Below, piece by piece: positions 49,481-61,035 of a stretch of DNA of 64,000 nucleotides. The position numbers were made by a program, and so were the translations under genes. Origin of the DNA: Solenopsis invicta (lineage: Eukaryota; Arthropoda; Insecta; Hymenoptera; Formicidae); NCBI RefSeq assembly GCF_016802725.1, contig NC_052669.1, forward strand, positions 5,881,501 to 5,945,500, in the 5' to 3' direction. The notes below the pieces were generated by a model. It saw nothing but the letters and a program-made list of their open reading frames with translations, did not search any database and was not told the origin of the DNA. How positions within the stretch are numbered: position 1 is the first letter of the stretch; each line of letters begins with the position of its first letter.

Positions 49481-52400
49481 GAGAAAAGAAAGTGTAAAGC
49501 CAAGGAAAAACGAATTTTCAAAGAAACGCTAGGTGAATCGACGTTAAGCTGCCGAAAAAAATTAACCCCAAAACGCTTTTCATAGCGAAAAATTTACTTG
49601 TCTCTTTAATCTCTGTCAAACAATAAACGAAGCGAGCACATTTCGATGAAATGTTAAGCGAAAAATGTTGTTTTCAAATTCAACTCTTCATGTGAAAACG
49701 CGACAATTTCACAAAATGAACGATATCACATAGTTTTTGAGTTTTCGTACATGAAATATTCTGAATTTATCGTTTTACTATTTGTACATTTGTTTTTATT
49801 GATATAGTCAACTACAAATGGAGTAATATGATTATTTCTAAAAAATACAATTCAAAAATTCGAAAATACACATAAATTACATAGCCTACTGCTCTTGTGT
49901 CATGCTTAATAAAGTATTAATCAAGTTTAGTTTAAAAAAAAATATGTCAAGTTAAATGTTTAAATTTACATGTAAAAGAATAGCGTTTATCAGATTTCAT
50001 TGAAGAAAATTCAATTCCGAACTGATAAAACGGACAACTGTATATATAATTTTCAAACCAAAATATAAAGTATCGTTATCAGTAAAAGTGACAATGAATT
50101 CATTCGGAGTCAAAACAGTAACCGGAAATGGCGCAGTCGCAACGCGGCAAGAGAGATATCCAGTCGACGGAGTAAATCGAGTATGACGTTTGACGACAGG
50201 TTAAACCATTAGACGTGGTTATGATCGATAATACGAGACGTCTGCGAATTTGATCGCCTGTATCCGTGCCAAATTTCTGTAATCGGCGCAAATGATTACA
50301 CTGCGCTTTATACGATACTCGAGGCTACCGCTCTCTCTCATTGTTGCGCCCATAACGTCCCGATACTGGCCGCAATTGGAGTAAATATTTGAGCACTAAT
50401 TGAACTATTCGGACCGCATATACCTCGTAGTTTCCCGGCTAAACAGTTACACTCGATTGTGGTAAATCATAATGGAAATGTCGTTACCGCCCAGTGCCGT
50501 ATTGCGTTTTCCTGCCACTTGCATCGTTCGGCAAAATATTTATGTGCTAAATTAAATAAACGAACTGGCACCCGCAATGTCGCTCTTCCTCCTTCATTAA
50601 TTATTATTATATCGATGGAGTGTCACTCGCGCGATATTGCGCTTCTTGTGCGCGAACGAGATGGTTCCGTTAAACATTTATGTACTTCGATTTGGTCGAT
50701 TCACGACGGTTGAAACCAGACGTTCGTTAATAGCACCCTTAAATAAGTCAATGAAAGAGAGAGGGGGGGGGATGAAAGCGATATTTTATCTGAACCAACA
50801 TCTCGTTCTCCTATTATTGATACTTGTATCAATCAATATTTAGATTTAATTTAATTCAGTGACAATATCGAGCTATGCCAACTTCCTATCTCATATTATA
50901 TATATAATGTGCATAATTTTATGAAAAACAAATTTGTCTGATTTATTTCCTTTCTGAATGTATAATCATATTATTTCGATATTAAAAAAAAAAATTTCCT
51001 CTGAATAAGACAAAGACATATTAAATCTCATAATAATGCATGCATTAAATGTGATGAGATGTGATCTGTATACCAATAACATTCATTCGTGACCCACGTC
51101 TCCATCGTTCTGCTTAAATGGAGATGGAGTACGATTTCCGGCACGCTCGGATCAACCTTTATACGAGGTAACGCACACCGATCCCGTGTAAATCCTTCAC
51201 GCGTGTATGCGTACGCGTTAATGAGCCGGAACACCTAACCGGTGCAGCTTCGACGTTGGTCCCCACGTGTTTGCGCGTTAGCTCTGGTCCACGGGGATAT
51301 CTCGCACAGGCGGCTCGCCATAGTCTCTGTATATCTCGATCGGACGTGTAAACCGTACGCAATAATGACCAAATGGCCCACGTGTACAAACCTTTAAACT
51401 CGGAGCGCCAAGCAGATAAATGAACAGCATCGTGAAAGATAAATAATAGTAATGTACGCCAGATATCAGCGACTATTTTCTCTACAAACTCTAACGTATT
51501 AATTTTTTTTGTTACGCCAGTGCATTACACGGCGAGTAGCTCTTCATGAATTAATCTACAAAATATGTACATGTATGTAAGTTCTTGTAGAAGCTTCCGC
51601 AAACCGTCGACGCAAAACAAAGAGCGTGCGATATATGGGGCACATATCTAGCCCTACTTTGCTTCGTTGCTACACCACAGAAAACTAAATTGTTCTCGAG
51701 ATTGTCGTTATTTTCAACTAGAGAGAGAAAAGTTTTGTAGGTCGAAAACGGGAGATATTTGTCTTCTACTGCGGTGTTGAAACTGAATGCAAGTTTACAA
51801 ACAGTATACTACGATGTACGTGGAATGGAAAGGATATGTCCTGAGGAATGTCAATGGCTTTTATTGTTACTGTCACTCGTTTAAGCGCTAAAGGTCGTTT
51901 AATTTTAGCTTCGTTTTAATCACGCTGCTGAAAAAAGGAGCTACGCGTCAAGTTATGCCAGGTTACCGATGTATAATATTGCTCGATGCCAAGATCCGTT
52001 TTGCGCTATTATCTTTTCTTTGCGCTCGCTGTACAAAGAAACAAAAACTTCTTGATCGCGGCCTGTCGATAAGTCGAGGCAAAAGCCCTTACGAAGCGTC
52101 TCGGGAGAGGGACCGGATGAATAATGCCCCGCGGTCATAGGGAAGACCCGCATCGCGAAGCACCGGGGGGGGAGGCATTAATTATCCGACGAGAATCGCG
52201 CGAAAAAGTTGGCCGAAAGAGCCAATCAAACCGTCCGGCTTCCTCTGCCTCGGTTTTAACGAAGGTACGCGTGGCGCGGGAGCGCCCGAGCGGAAGAATC
52301 ACATTACCGGGCGTCAATTAACGGCGCCGTTTCGCGCGGTATCCGCGATTAATTAGAAGCTTCCGGGTGAGCTGGCAGCGGCTGCTGGCTGCCGCCACCA

Positions 52401-54399
52401 GACAGGCAGGCCCCCGTAGGTTAGGAGTACGACGCGCGCGCGGTATGGCGACGACTACGAACGAGGAGGGAGAGACAGAAACCTCGGAAGATAGGGTGCC
52501 ACCGATGGAGCACCGTTCCGCACACTTCCGCGAAAGTCGTGGAACTCGCGCGCCTCTTCCACGGTAGATTAACCGTTAATTGGTTAAGCATCCGGAGTAG
52601 TGTCCGGAGGGAGGGTAGCTACGCCGCGCCAGTCTCCATCTTGCGAAGCGGAGTTTGATTTCCGCCGGAACGCACGTTCCCGTCGCGTTCACCGTCGCGG
52701 ATATAACCATGCGATTGTCCGGATTCGCTGGAATTGCTAATTAAAAGATCGCAACGACCTTCCCCTCGACCGTTTTCGCATTGACGCGACCGCTCTCACG
52801 TTTTCCGCTCGACAGCGCTTAAGTAATGTAAAGCAATTTTCTGCACTAAGGGGCGAGAGAGAAAATTCGACATATAAATGGAAATTAGCTGAAAATGTCA
52901 GTTTATTTTTTTATTTTTTATTTTTTTTTTAATAGTCGCAGCGGTGAATGTCTGGCCGATGAGGCGCGCGCGGTGTGTGTCCATTTGGCGCGATTGCAAA
53001 ATCTGATAATATTTGCACGACATTCAAGATTTATGGACAATCCCCGATCCTCCAATCGGGCAATCGTTGCGCGTGATAAAGTTCGACACGCTTAATGCGC
53101 AAACGCGTTATTAAGTAATGAGTCGTATCGATAATCGTTGCCGGCACAAACCTTCCGGTAGGCGTTAGGAGGATTATCTGGCAGTGCGGCAAGTACGGGC
53201 AATCCAAAAGCGCCGGTCATTAATAATTCCCTCTGTACTCGGTAAACACAGTACGAAGCTGAAAGTAATTCGCTGCGGCAGCAAACTGCCCCAACCTGTC
53301 TGATATTAAGCGCACCAACCACACACTCCTCCGTTGCTAGGAACTTCCAACAGCGATGTTAAACTTACATCCCGCTCGCTGTAATCGATCGTACTGTTGA
53401 CGAACGGTGAAAGGTACTCGTTAAGTGTACCCCCGACAGATTGTTCGTACGGGATTACATTTTCGACGCACAAACTCAGCGCTATAAATGTGCCCGCCTA
53501 TTTTTAATATTAAAACACCCATCATCTTTCTGGGGTTCGTTTAAGACGATATCGAGGAACTTATTTTAAAACGTGAACCTTTTTATGAGCTCTTCCCTCT
53601 TTTTTTTGCAACGTGTAACCTACATTTTTTTAGAATGTGGACTTTTAATCTGCTCCGAATATAAGTTTCAGTTTGAATTTTATATTAAATTTAAAATAAA
53701 ACGAATAACGAATTTACGCGATACGAAATGAATACATTTTGCGTCAAGTTTTTATCGTGAGAGACGTGCGGCTCCCAAAATGTTATCTACGTTCTAAAAT
53801 AGTTTATCGTTGTTGTCGAAATTTTTTTTTTCAAAAAAAAAACCCCTTTTTGCGTCGCTTCTTCCAAAAATAAAACAAAGAGATACATGGAATACTCGAA
53901 AATGTCGTATGTCGGGCTGGCGGAAGGCCTTTCGAAAGGACGCAGCTTCTTCTGAGGTGTAGGTAAGCCAATAAGCCGCCGCTTACAGGTGCCTGAGTCC
54001 GCCTCGGAACCGGCGCGGCGCGACGCGACGCGTATCCGCGTATAGACGGCGAAGCGAGCACTCTTATATTTTATGCAGCAGTTTATAGAGATATATCGGG
54101 CGTCTAGCGCGACGGCATAAGTCAAAACCTACTTTACCTAATGGTCTCCTGGCGACTTCCCCGTCCCTTTATCCCCGTTCCCTGCGTTTTCCACTGCTCC
54201 TCAGCAACAGCAACAGCCGCCGTCGCCGTTCCCCTAAAGTAAAGGCCACTCGTAGTAACTCCCGTGGCTATAGCTGCTTCTTCAGCTTACGAGGACTCTT
54301 CCTCGTGTATTCTGCATCAAAATTGCATTTCCAATTGCAGCTTCCTAGGCTGCTGCCAGTCGGGATGTCTTCCCTGCTTTTCCCCTTCTCCATTTCTTT

Positions 54400-54421
54400 C
54401 TCTCTCTCTCTCTCTCTCTCT
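54400..54421 (+). repeat. (TC)n microsatellite in a pyrimidine-rich tract
   Basis: About eleven TC units inside a longer C/T-rich stretch (54360-54470). Confidence 0.9.
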
Positions 54422-56324
54422 TCCTCCCCCTCTTTCGTCTTCTCTTTTTCGCTCGCTCTTCTTTTAACCTCCATCCGCACTCCCTAGTGTCCTTTCGTCT
54501 ATTTTCCCGCATCTATTTTACATATGCTTCCGAGCGTACTCATGTGGCCGTACGGGTATCTCACCGCGTATGGGAATCCCATCGCGTCTGCGGTTACCAT
54601 CTCCAGCTCGGCGCATCCCCTGTCCATCGATAATTTTCGTCTCGGGAGTCTTATCGATTCTTCAATATGCGAATCCGAAGTGATAGACGTATTAAATTTA
54701 GTCTTAAAGAAATCCTGATAGTACAGGGAAAATACACGATGCAACTACTGCCAATCTCGATAAACAATTAAATTAAAAATCACGTATAAATACTATTCAC
54801 ACCTGTTAATTTACAAATAGATTTAGCTTCTGTACGAAAAATCAATCGCTTTACATTTTGTCCAAATAGCTGGAAGACAAGATAGCAATCTTTTAAACAT
54901 TTTTCTAATCATGAGCGGTCTCACGTGAAGATGCACGCGATTCTTTACCAGAACTATGAAATTATGCATGACGACGTAATAATAGCACGACGTTTTGCGA
55001 AAGAGCGTCCATTTCTAGAGGTCGTGCTTTCGCGAGCGTATTGTTTTGTTAATGATTATTACCATTGCGTATCTTTAATAGCAATTCCGTCTCACTTTGC
55101 TCCTTTTCTTGCATCATTGCGCGCATTTTTACATGAACAACGAATGCCTCATGGCCCTGTGAATGTATCGCGCTCGCACATCTCGCGCAAAATGCTCGCG
55201 AAGACGCGCAAATCCGTCGACTTTCCATCGTGGGATTCCTCAAGGCGAGACACGTAAGATCAGAAACTATCTTTCGCCGGGGCATTATCTCGCATATCCA
55301 CGCCGTTACTATGCAAACTGCCGGGATGGTTTTCCAAACGCGAATATTCGACAGATTCTACGGGAGAATTCTTATCATTAACGTTAGAAGTCTTATCATC
55401 AACGTTAGCCCCCGGAGGGGTAGACGATTTGCTGAACAAGTTTCCAACTTCTATGCTAGCGGGATAAAATACGCCCTAATAGAATACCGGTTTTTTTTAA
55501 GAGTTATTGCACTTGGAATGTGTGGGCTCTCTTGTGCCACTGCGGGTTCGCCAGCTGATAATTTAACCATCTATTATAGTTACAGTCCAAAGGTTATTCT
55601 CCAACATTTTCAGACACATGTTATTAGAGGAAATAACGTTAATTACACAAGACAATGTTAATACTTCCAAAAAAATACACACGAGAGAGATGTACTCGGG
55701 TTTGTACGCCGGCTAAGAAAGCTGAAATACGGTCTTTTAATATATAAACGCTTGTATTAAATTTATTTTCGTTTCTAAAGTAATAGCTTTTTCACCGCTC
55801 AATGCGATTATGGAGCAGCGTGTTAAAAGCTTAGAGAGTGATTAAAAAATAGCTTGTTATATATATATATAACAAAGTGTACTCTTATATTCTTATATTA
55901 TTAAAGTCTCGCGTATTTAAAAATCTTTCCAAGCGTTCGAGCGCCAATTTGAAAATCAACATCATGAGTAATTGAAATGTCAAGATGTCAAAAAAGGTAC
56001 AATGTTAAATGTGCAACGAAAGTGTATTCGTTTCTTCCCCTTCGTCTTTCCGCTTCTGGTTTCGCAAGATGATTTCGTACGTAACTGTTTTTAAAAGGAG
56101 CTTGATGACTGATCGTTTAATAGTGCAACGTTCCCGCCGCATACGCGTAGGTTTTCGTCGCCGATGTGCACCGCGAGATCCCATTTATTCCCCGGTGACC
56201 GAGCGGACAAACAGAACTCGCTTGCTATCTCGATGTCGCGTTCGCGATGTAGTTTTTTCGACATAACGCGGAAGCGTAGCTACGGCACGGCAGACATGGA
56301 ACACGGGTGAACGTGCGGCGGCGG

Positions 56325-56370
56325 CACGTGTGGATGTGCACACATGTACACGTGTAGGGAAACGCATGTG
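56325..56370. promoter_or_regulatory. E-box cluster (two CACGTG plus CACATG and CATGTG)
   Basis: CACGTG at 56325-56330 and 56349-56354, CACATG at 56341-56346 and CATGTG at 56365-56370 fall within 46 bp of alternating purine-pyrimidine sequence. These are bHLH-type sites; function is not shown. Confidence 0.3.
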
Positions 56371-56463
56371 CAACGGGACATAGCCTGCCTAGCAGCATCG
56401 GACAGGCGTATACATTTACATACGCGAATACGCGAAAAGAGAAACATGCGGGAATGCGAAGAG

Positions 56464-56467
<4 letters not shown>

Positions 56468-56494
<27 letters not shown>
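56468..56494 (+). repeat. (AG)n microsatellite
   Basis: About thirteen AG units, with GAAA-rich sequence following. Confidence 0.93.
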
Positions 56495-56498
<4 letters not shown>

Positions 56499-57194
56499 AA
56501 GAGAATGAGAAAGAGAGGACGAGAGACGGTCGGGACGACATGCCGCCGACTCTGCTAAACAACAACATGACCCGTGAAATCAAACAGAACTAGATACGCA
56601 TGTGCGTGCATAAGCGCATATCCGTGTACGCGCGCGGCATAATTGCACCGCCGCGATTAATAATTAGACGCGCGGATCGGATTCGGGTGTCATCTCCGCT
56701 CTCCACCGCGCTCTCCACGAGCGCGATGATTCGATTTATCGTCTCGCGACCCGGGAACCCTCGTACACCGGATATCGACTTCGTCGCCGATTCCCCAGAT
56801 TCCTAAGTAAACTAATTATTACCGAGCAAACTTTCGACGCAGTCTGGAATCGTGGGCGGGAGGGCGAGCCTCCGCGATTTTCAACTGATTCGGTGCCGAG
56901 AAAATCGATCGCGAAATATTTACGGAAGGCTAAATGAGTTTTTATTCGTTCATCGCTCTCTGATGCAAATCCCACGGCGGAGTAAATTGAAAGCGGCAAG
57001 GAATGGCGAATTATATTTGCTTTGTCGCGCATATTTCCGCGCGCACGGAATTTTCATAAATTTATTATTGCTTCCCGCGTTGGTCCGCGCGGAATTTTTT
57101 TTTTTTTATTGCGCGCGCGGAGCACAGCGTCTACCGTTGTTGCGCGCGGCATCCCCCGCTGCGAATAATACGACAGGATTTTTCAAAAATTCAG

Positions 57195-57236
57195 TTCGGG
57201 GAATTGCCGTAGTGAAGAAGGTCGTTATTACTCGAG
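57195..57236 (+). other. Candidate 42-nt cassette exon, phase-compatible with Lar
   Basis: An acceptor-like AAATTCAG (57194) is followed 42 nt later by CGAG|GTAAGG. Entered in phase 1, as the Lar exon ending at 26885 requires, the frame is open (V, then RGIAVVKKVVITR) and leaves one base, so it is again phase 1. It could therefore be inserted between Lar Ig1 and Ig2 without a frameshift. The pyrimidine tract is weak and I know of no counterpart, so this remains speculative. Confidence 0.13.
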
Positions 57237-57339
57237 GTAAGGGAGGAGGACGGGAATAAGGGCGCACAGACACCACCTCGACGCGGCGCGAAATGGTCCG
57301 TAAGCGCGGTCCGTATCGTCAAATTTAACCGCTCGCTCG

Positions 57340-57340
<1 letters not shown>

Positions 57341-57379
<39 letters not shown>
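57341..57379 (+). repeat. (TC)n microsatellite
   Basis: TC repeat with one TTT interruption, 105 bp after the candidate exon ending at 57236. Confidence 0.93.
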
Positions 57380-57383
<4 letters not shown>

Positions 57384-58329
57384 AGCACAGAGGTTAACCG
57401 ATTTAGTCCCGAATAATTCACTAATCTGGTTAGCGGCGCTGGATGAAAATTACAGATAGCTCCGGAGTTGCGCATTAGTCCGTCTGATTAGCGGCCTCGC
57501 GCACGTCCGTGTCTGCCTGTCCGCTCGGAGCACCTTAACTTGATTTAACGATACGGCGCAGTATCCGAACGCGCTGACGAGAGCCACGATTCGAGGGATT
57601 AACTTCCTCGAGCGCGCTTCCGCATGCTGTATCCGGCGTTAAACGCGACGGAGCGAGCGATTTTTATCCTGGAAGGAGCGTCAGACATGCTTTTCATGGG
57701 TGTAAAAATGTTTGAGACTTGAAAAATCTCATTTACTCTAAAATACAAGAAGAACGGCAGGGTCGACAGAGTAATTCGCAGGGTTAATGAAAATATTTAC
57801 TCGCTGCCTCTGCCAGTTATGATTTGACTCTTACGTTTATGATCATAAACGTTCATAAATAACAAATTTGAAATTGTACAAATTAAATAAATTTGATATT
57901 TTTGTCAAACATTTTTAAGCGAAAGAAACTAATATCGGTGGGTTTTGGTGTCTAATAATAATCTTGCGTGAATTACATGTATAATTTGTCAGGGTACGTA
58001 GCGATATTTATCGCAATAAGTTCTTTGCAGATTTTTAAAATAGTTGTAGCTTTATTTTTAAATTTAACGATCAAATTGATATATTATTTCCAGCTTCAGT
58101 TTACAATTACGTTTTACATTCAACAACTATGTTGACAATTTATCGAATTGAAAAAAGTTATTTAATAATTTATATGAAAATATTAAGCACTAAACTCCCC
58201 TTCGATTGAAAAAAATGGTACTTATTTTGTATGTTATTTGCCGTTATGTCGGTATAATATTCGATTTATTATTGTAAAGATTTTAGTGCAAAAAATTATT
58301 AAAAGCATTCTTATTATTGTTAGATACTA

Positions 58330-58478
58330 AGGCTCGGTTGCACCAACATTTTTTTAGCTTGAAACAAGATTTAAATATATGTCTGTCTTTATTTATTTAT
58401 TTAGAAAAAAACATAAAGACAAATGTATGTTTAAGTCTCGTTTAAAGTTAAAATAATATTGGTGGTTTCAACCTTGTT
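58330..58478. mobile_element. Short palindromic MITE-like element
   Basis: The left arm begins AGGCTCGGTTGCACCAACA and runs to TGTCTGTCTTTAT. The reverse complement of the right arm begins AAGGTTGAAACCACCAATAT and runs to ATTTGTCTTTATG, with TTTAAAC/TTGAAAC blocks aligned between them. The centre is (TTTA)n-like. The element is about 150 bp, AT-rich and non-coding, and lies in an AT-rich block. Its ends resemble TIRs of insect non-autonomous DNA elements; the family is not assigned. Confidence 0.5.
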
Positions 58479-58791
58479 GAAACCGATATCGATTTTTTTC
58501 GCTTATGTTTTATCAGTCGGTCTGCAACTAATATTTAATATTTTTGTATTTTAAATTAGCGTTAAGATCGACAATCCTCCTATTTCTAGAGTTCCGGAAA
58601 AGAATTAGATTCAAACTGTTGTCTAACTAAGTTAGAGATATTCATTTCGCATAGCAAAACGGGTTCCCCTTCGTAGAGAATGGAACTGCCTAAGGCATTT
58701 GAAGATCTCGAAATGCCACCTCACGAAAAATTCGTACCATTGTGCGAGAGACCTCGCAGTTGTCTCGGATTAACCTTGAGGGCTTGTTCCG

Positions 58792-58793
<2 letters not shown>

Positions 58794-58831
<38 letters not shown>
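58794..58831 (+). repeat. (TC)19 microsatellite
   Basis: Thirty-eight bases of pure TC. Confidence 0.97.
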
Positions 58832-58836
<5 letters not shown>

Positions 58837-60382
58837 CCCAATTTTGCGACGGAGAGCGACGAGACGAGCTCGAGTAGGTACGTGTCGTCCTCGGTACCGA
58901 CTTCCGACGGATACGAAGTTCCCGACAAAGGTGTCGCGTTTCAATTTTGATAAACTCCCCGGTACGCGTCCCTGGAGGGCGTCGAGACGCTTTCGAAATT
59001 TCATGAAACGAGAACCCGTTTCTCTACCCGGCTGTCTCCCGCGCGCGTCCTGCGCGTCATCCTGCGTTGAGTAGCTTTTTGCGAGAGGTCGATTTCCGGA
59101 GCGAAAAGTCACTGTCCACCCTACGGCGGCGAGAAGGCTGCCGAGAGAAATACAAGGAGCGTCGAGCTTATGACGAAAAATTTTGTGAGCGATATCCTCC
59201 TTTCGTGTAACGTTCGTAAAGACGAAGACATCGAAAAGAGGTGGAGCTAATTGATCCCTTCTTAAGTAAATGTTTAAAAATATTTGTTTCGGTTCTCTTC
59301 AGAGAGGAGGCAACTCAATCTTCTTCGTTTATCGAATTTATTAATAATTTATATATATAATCGGGATGTAACGTAAAACGTGACAGTTTCGACAGTTCGG
59401 ATGAAGATTCCCTTCATTTTTCATCCCTCGCGGCGAGGATACGCTTCCGCGCGGAAAATCTTCGTCGCCCTCGGGACGGAAAGGCAGTCGACACCAGTCA
59501 AGAAAAATGATAAAAGATACCGAGAAGAAATTCGAGCTCTGCTTTCGTTAGGGTCTCTCGACGCAGCGTGTGTAGGACTTTTCTGGATTTCCCATCGACT
59601 TAACTGCGAAACCCTCGCCCTCTCCGCTTTCCTCCCCCCACGAAGGTTTGAGGAATGTCTCGCGAATGGTTGGCAGTTAGTTCCTTCGCCGGGCACAATA
59701 CCGCGAGCCGCTCGAGCAGCTTTTTGCTTCGGCGAAGTCGAACTCGAGAACGGAAAATCGTCGGTGCCATTGTTACATCGTCGGGGCAATGGGGCGAGTC
59801 GATTCCAAAGCTGTTCCGCCCTTCCGCGCACCCTCCGACACCGAACCACGACCCTCGACTTTCCGCCTTGGCGTTTCCGTTACGCCATTTGTCCACGCCG
59901 CCTGTTATTTCTTCCCGCCGCTATCTGAACACGCTTCACATCCGGACAATGCTCGCCGCGCACCTTTTTCGACGCGGCGGCGGTGACGGCAACAACAACG
60001 ACGGCAGTGGTGGCGGTCGACAAAGTATCGTTGTGCCGCTGTTATCCCACCGCCTCGAATTCGATACGTCGACGTGATCTCGCCAAGTGGGAAAGGGGAG
60101 GAGGATGCGGAAAAAGCGTGGCCGAGATGGTTGTGTCGCGCGCGAGCTGATCGATGGAGCATGAAACCACCGATAACACGACCCTCTGGTCCCCGCGTGT
60201 CGTACGCGGGCGATATCTCGATTAGTAGCGTTAGTCTTGAATTGCCAGTCACATCGCAGACCGATCCGAGCGGGAACAATGAGGCACAGGGGTATCGGAA
60301 TATCGATCGGCAGGGACAAAGCCGCAGCAAAAGGAGAAAGCTGGCGGATTTAATCTCGTTTTTATCATTAACATCTCCCAGC

Positions 60383-60404
60383 CTCTCTCTCTCTCTCTCT
60401 CTTT
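60383..60404 (+). repeat. (CT)n microsatellite
   Basis: CT repeat running into TTTCTTCCCC. Confidence 0.9.
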
Positions 60405-60984
60405 CTTCCCCGAGAATAAAACGTATCAGGCGCTAAGAAGACGTTTGTCTCTTTGAATTTAAATGCCTGATAAACGGAGTGATACATTTGCATGCAAAGG
60501 AGATCTAAATTTTGATCCGTATCTCCATAATTCTATAATTTGCGTGCGAATATTCGAAATGTGACTTTAATTGCGAATTGAAATTGAAACGTTATATACG
60601 CTGATATTAAAATGGCTCGCATTTTATAAAAATATTTTATTTTAGCTTTTACCTCGCGCCCCATTCTCCACTACTAGTTCTCTACTCACGGCCTCATTCG
60701 AAAATAAACGTAATGCATGTAACGTCAGTTTTGACATTATTCAGTTCCGACATTGTTCTGCCATTTTTCAACACTCGAGTTTAGATTCGTCTCGGGGCAG
60801 AGAGAGAGAGAGAGTGTATGTGTGTTTTCAGAGAGCGTAACAGAATTATTTATAACGAGAATATGCATTTTCTCTAATGCAAAATATATATCCGGCCTCA
60901 ATTTTCGCCTACCGCGTCACCCAGCGGCGAGGCAGAGTTGTACCGCGACTGGATTAACGATCATTATCAGCGACGCTGTTTTTT

Positions 60985-60987
<3 letters not shown>

Positions 60988-61031
<44 letters not shown>
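60988..61031 (+). repeat. (CT)22 microsatellite
   Basis: The longest dinucleotide tract in the window, uninterrupted. Confidence 0.97.

Positions 61032-61035
<4 letters not shown>

Larger units (their letters stand above)
49481..57180. other. Non-coding block in the downstream intron
   Basis: AT-rich at 49600-50100, 50840-51030, 53490-53780, 54720-54900 and 55660-56010, otherwise moderate to CpG-rich. A pyrimidine-rich stretch lies at 54150-54490, and CACGTG boxes at 56325. No gene recognised. Confidence 0.55.

Noticed and set aside
59380..59928. 182-codon plus-strand open frame
   Set aside because: Overlapped by large minus frames over the same bases, no family motif, and composition explains the lack of stops.
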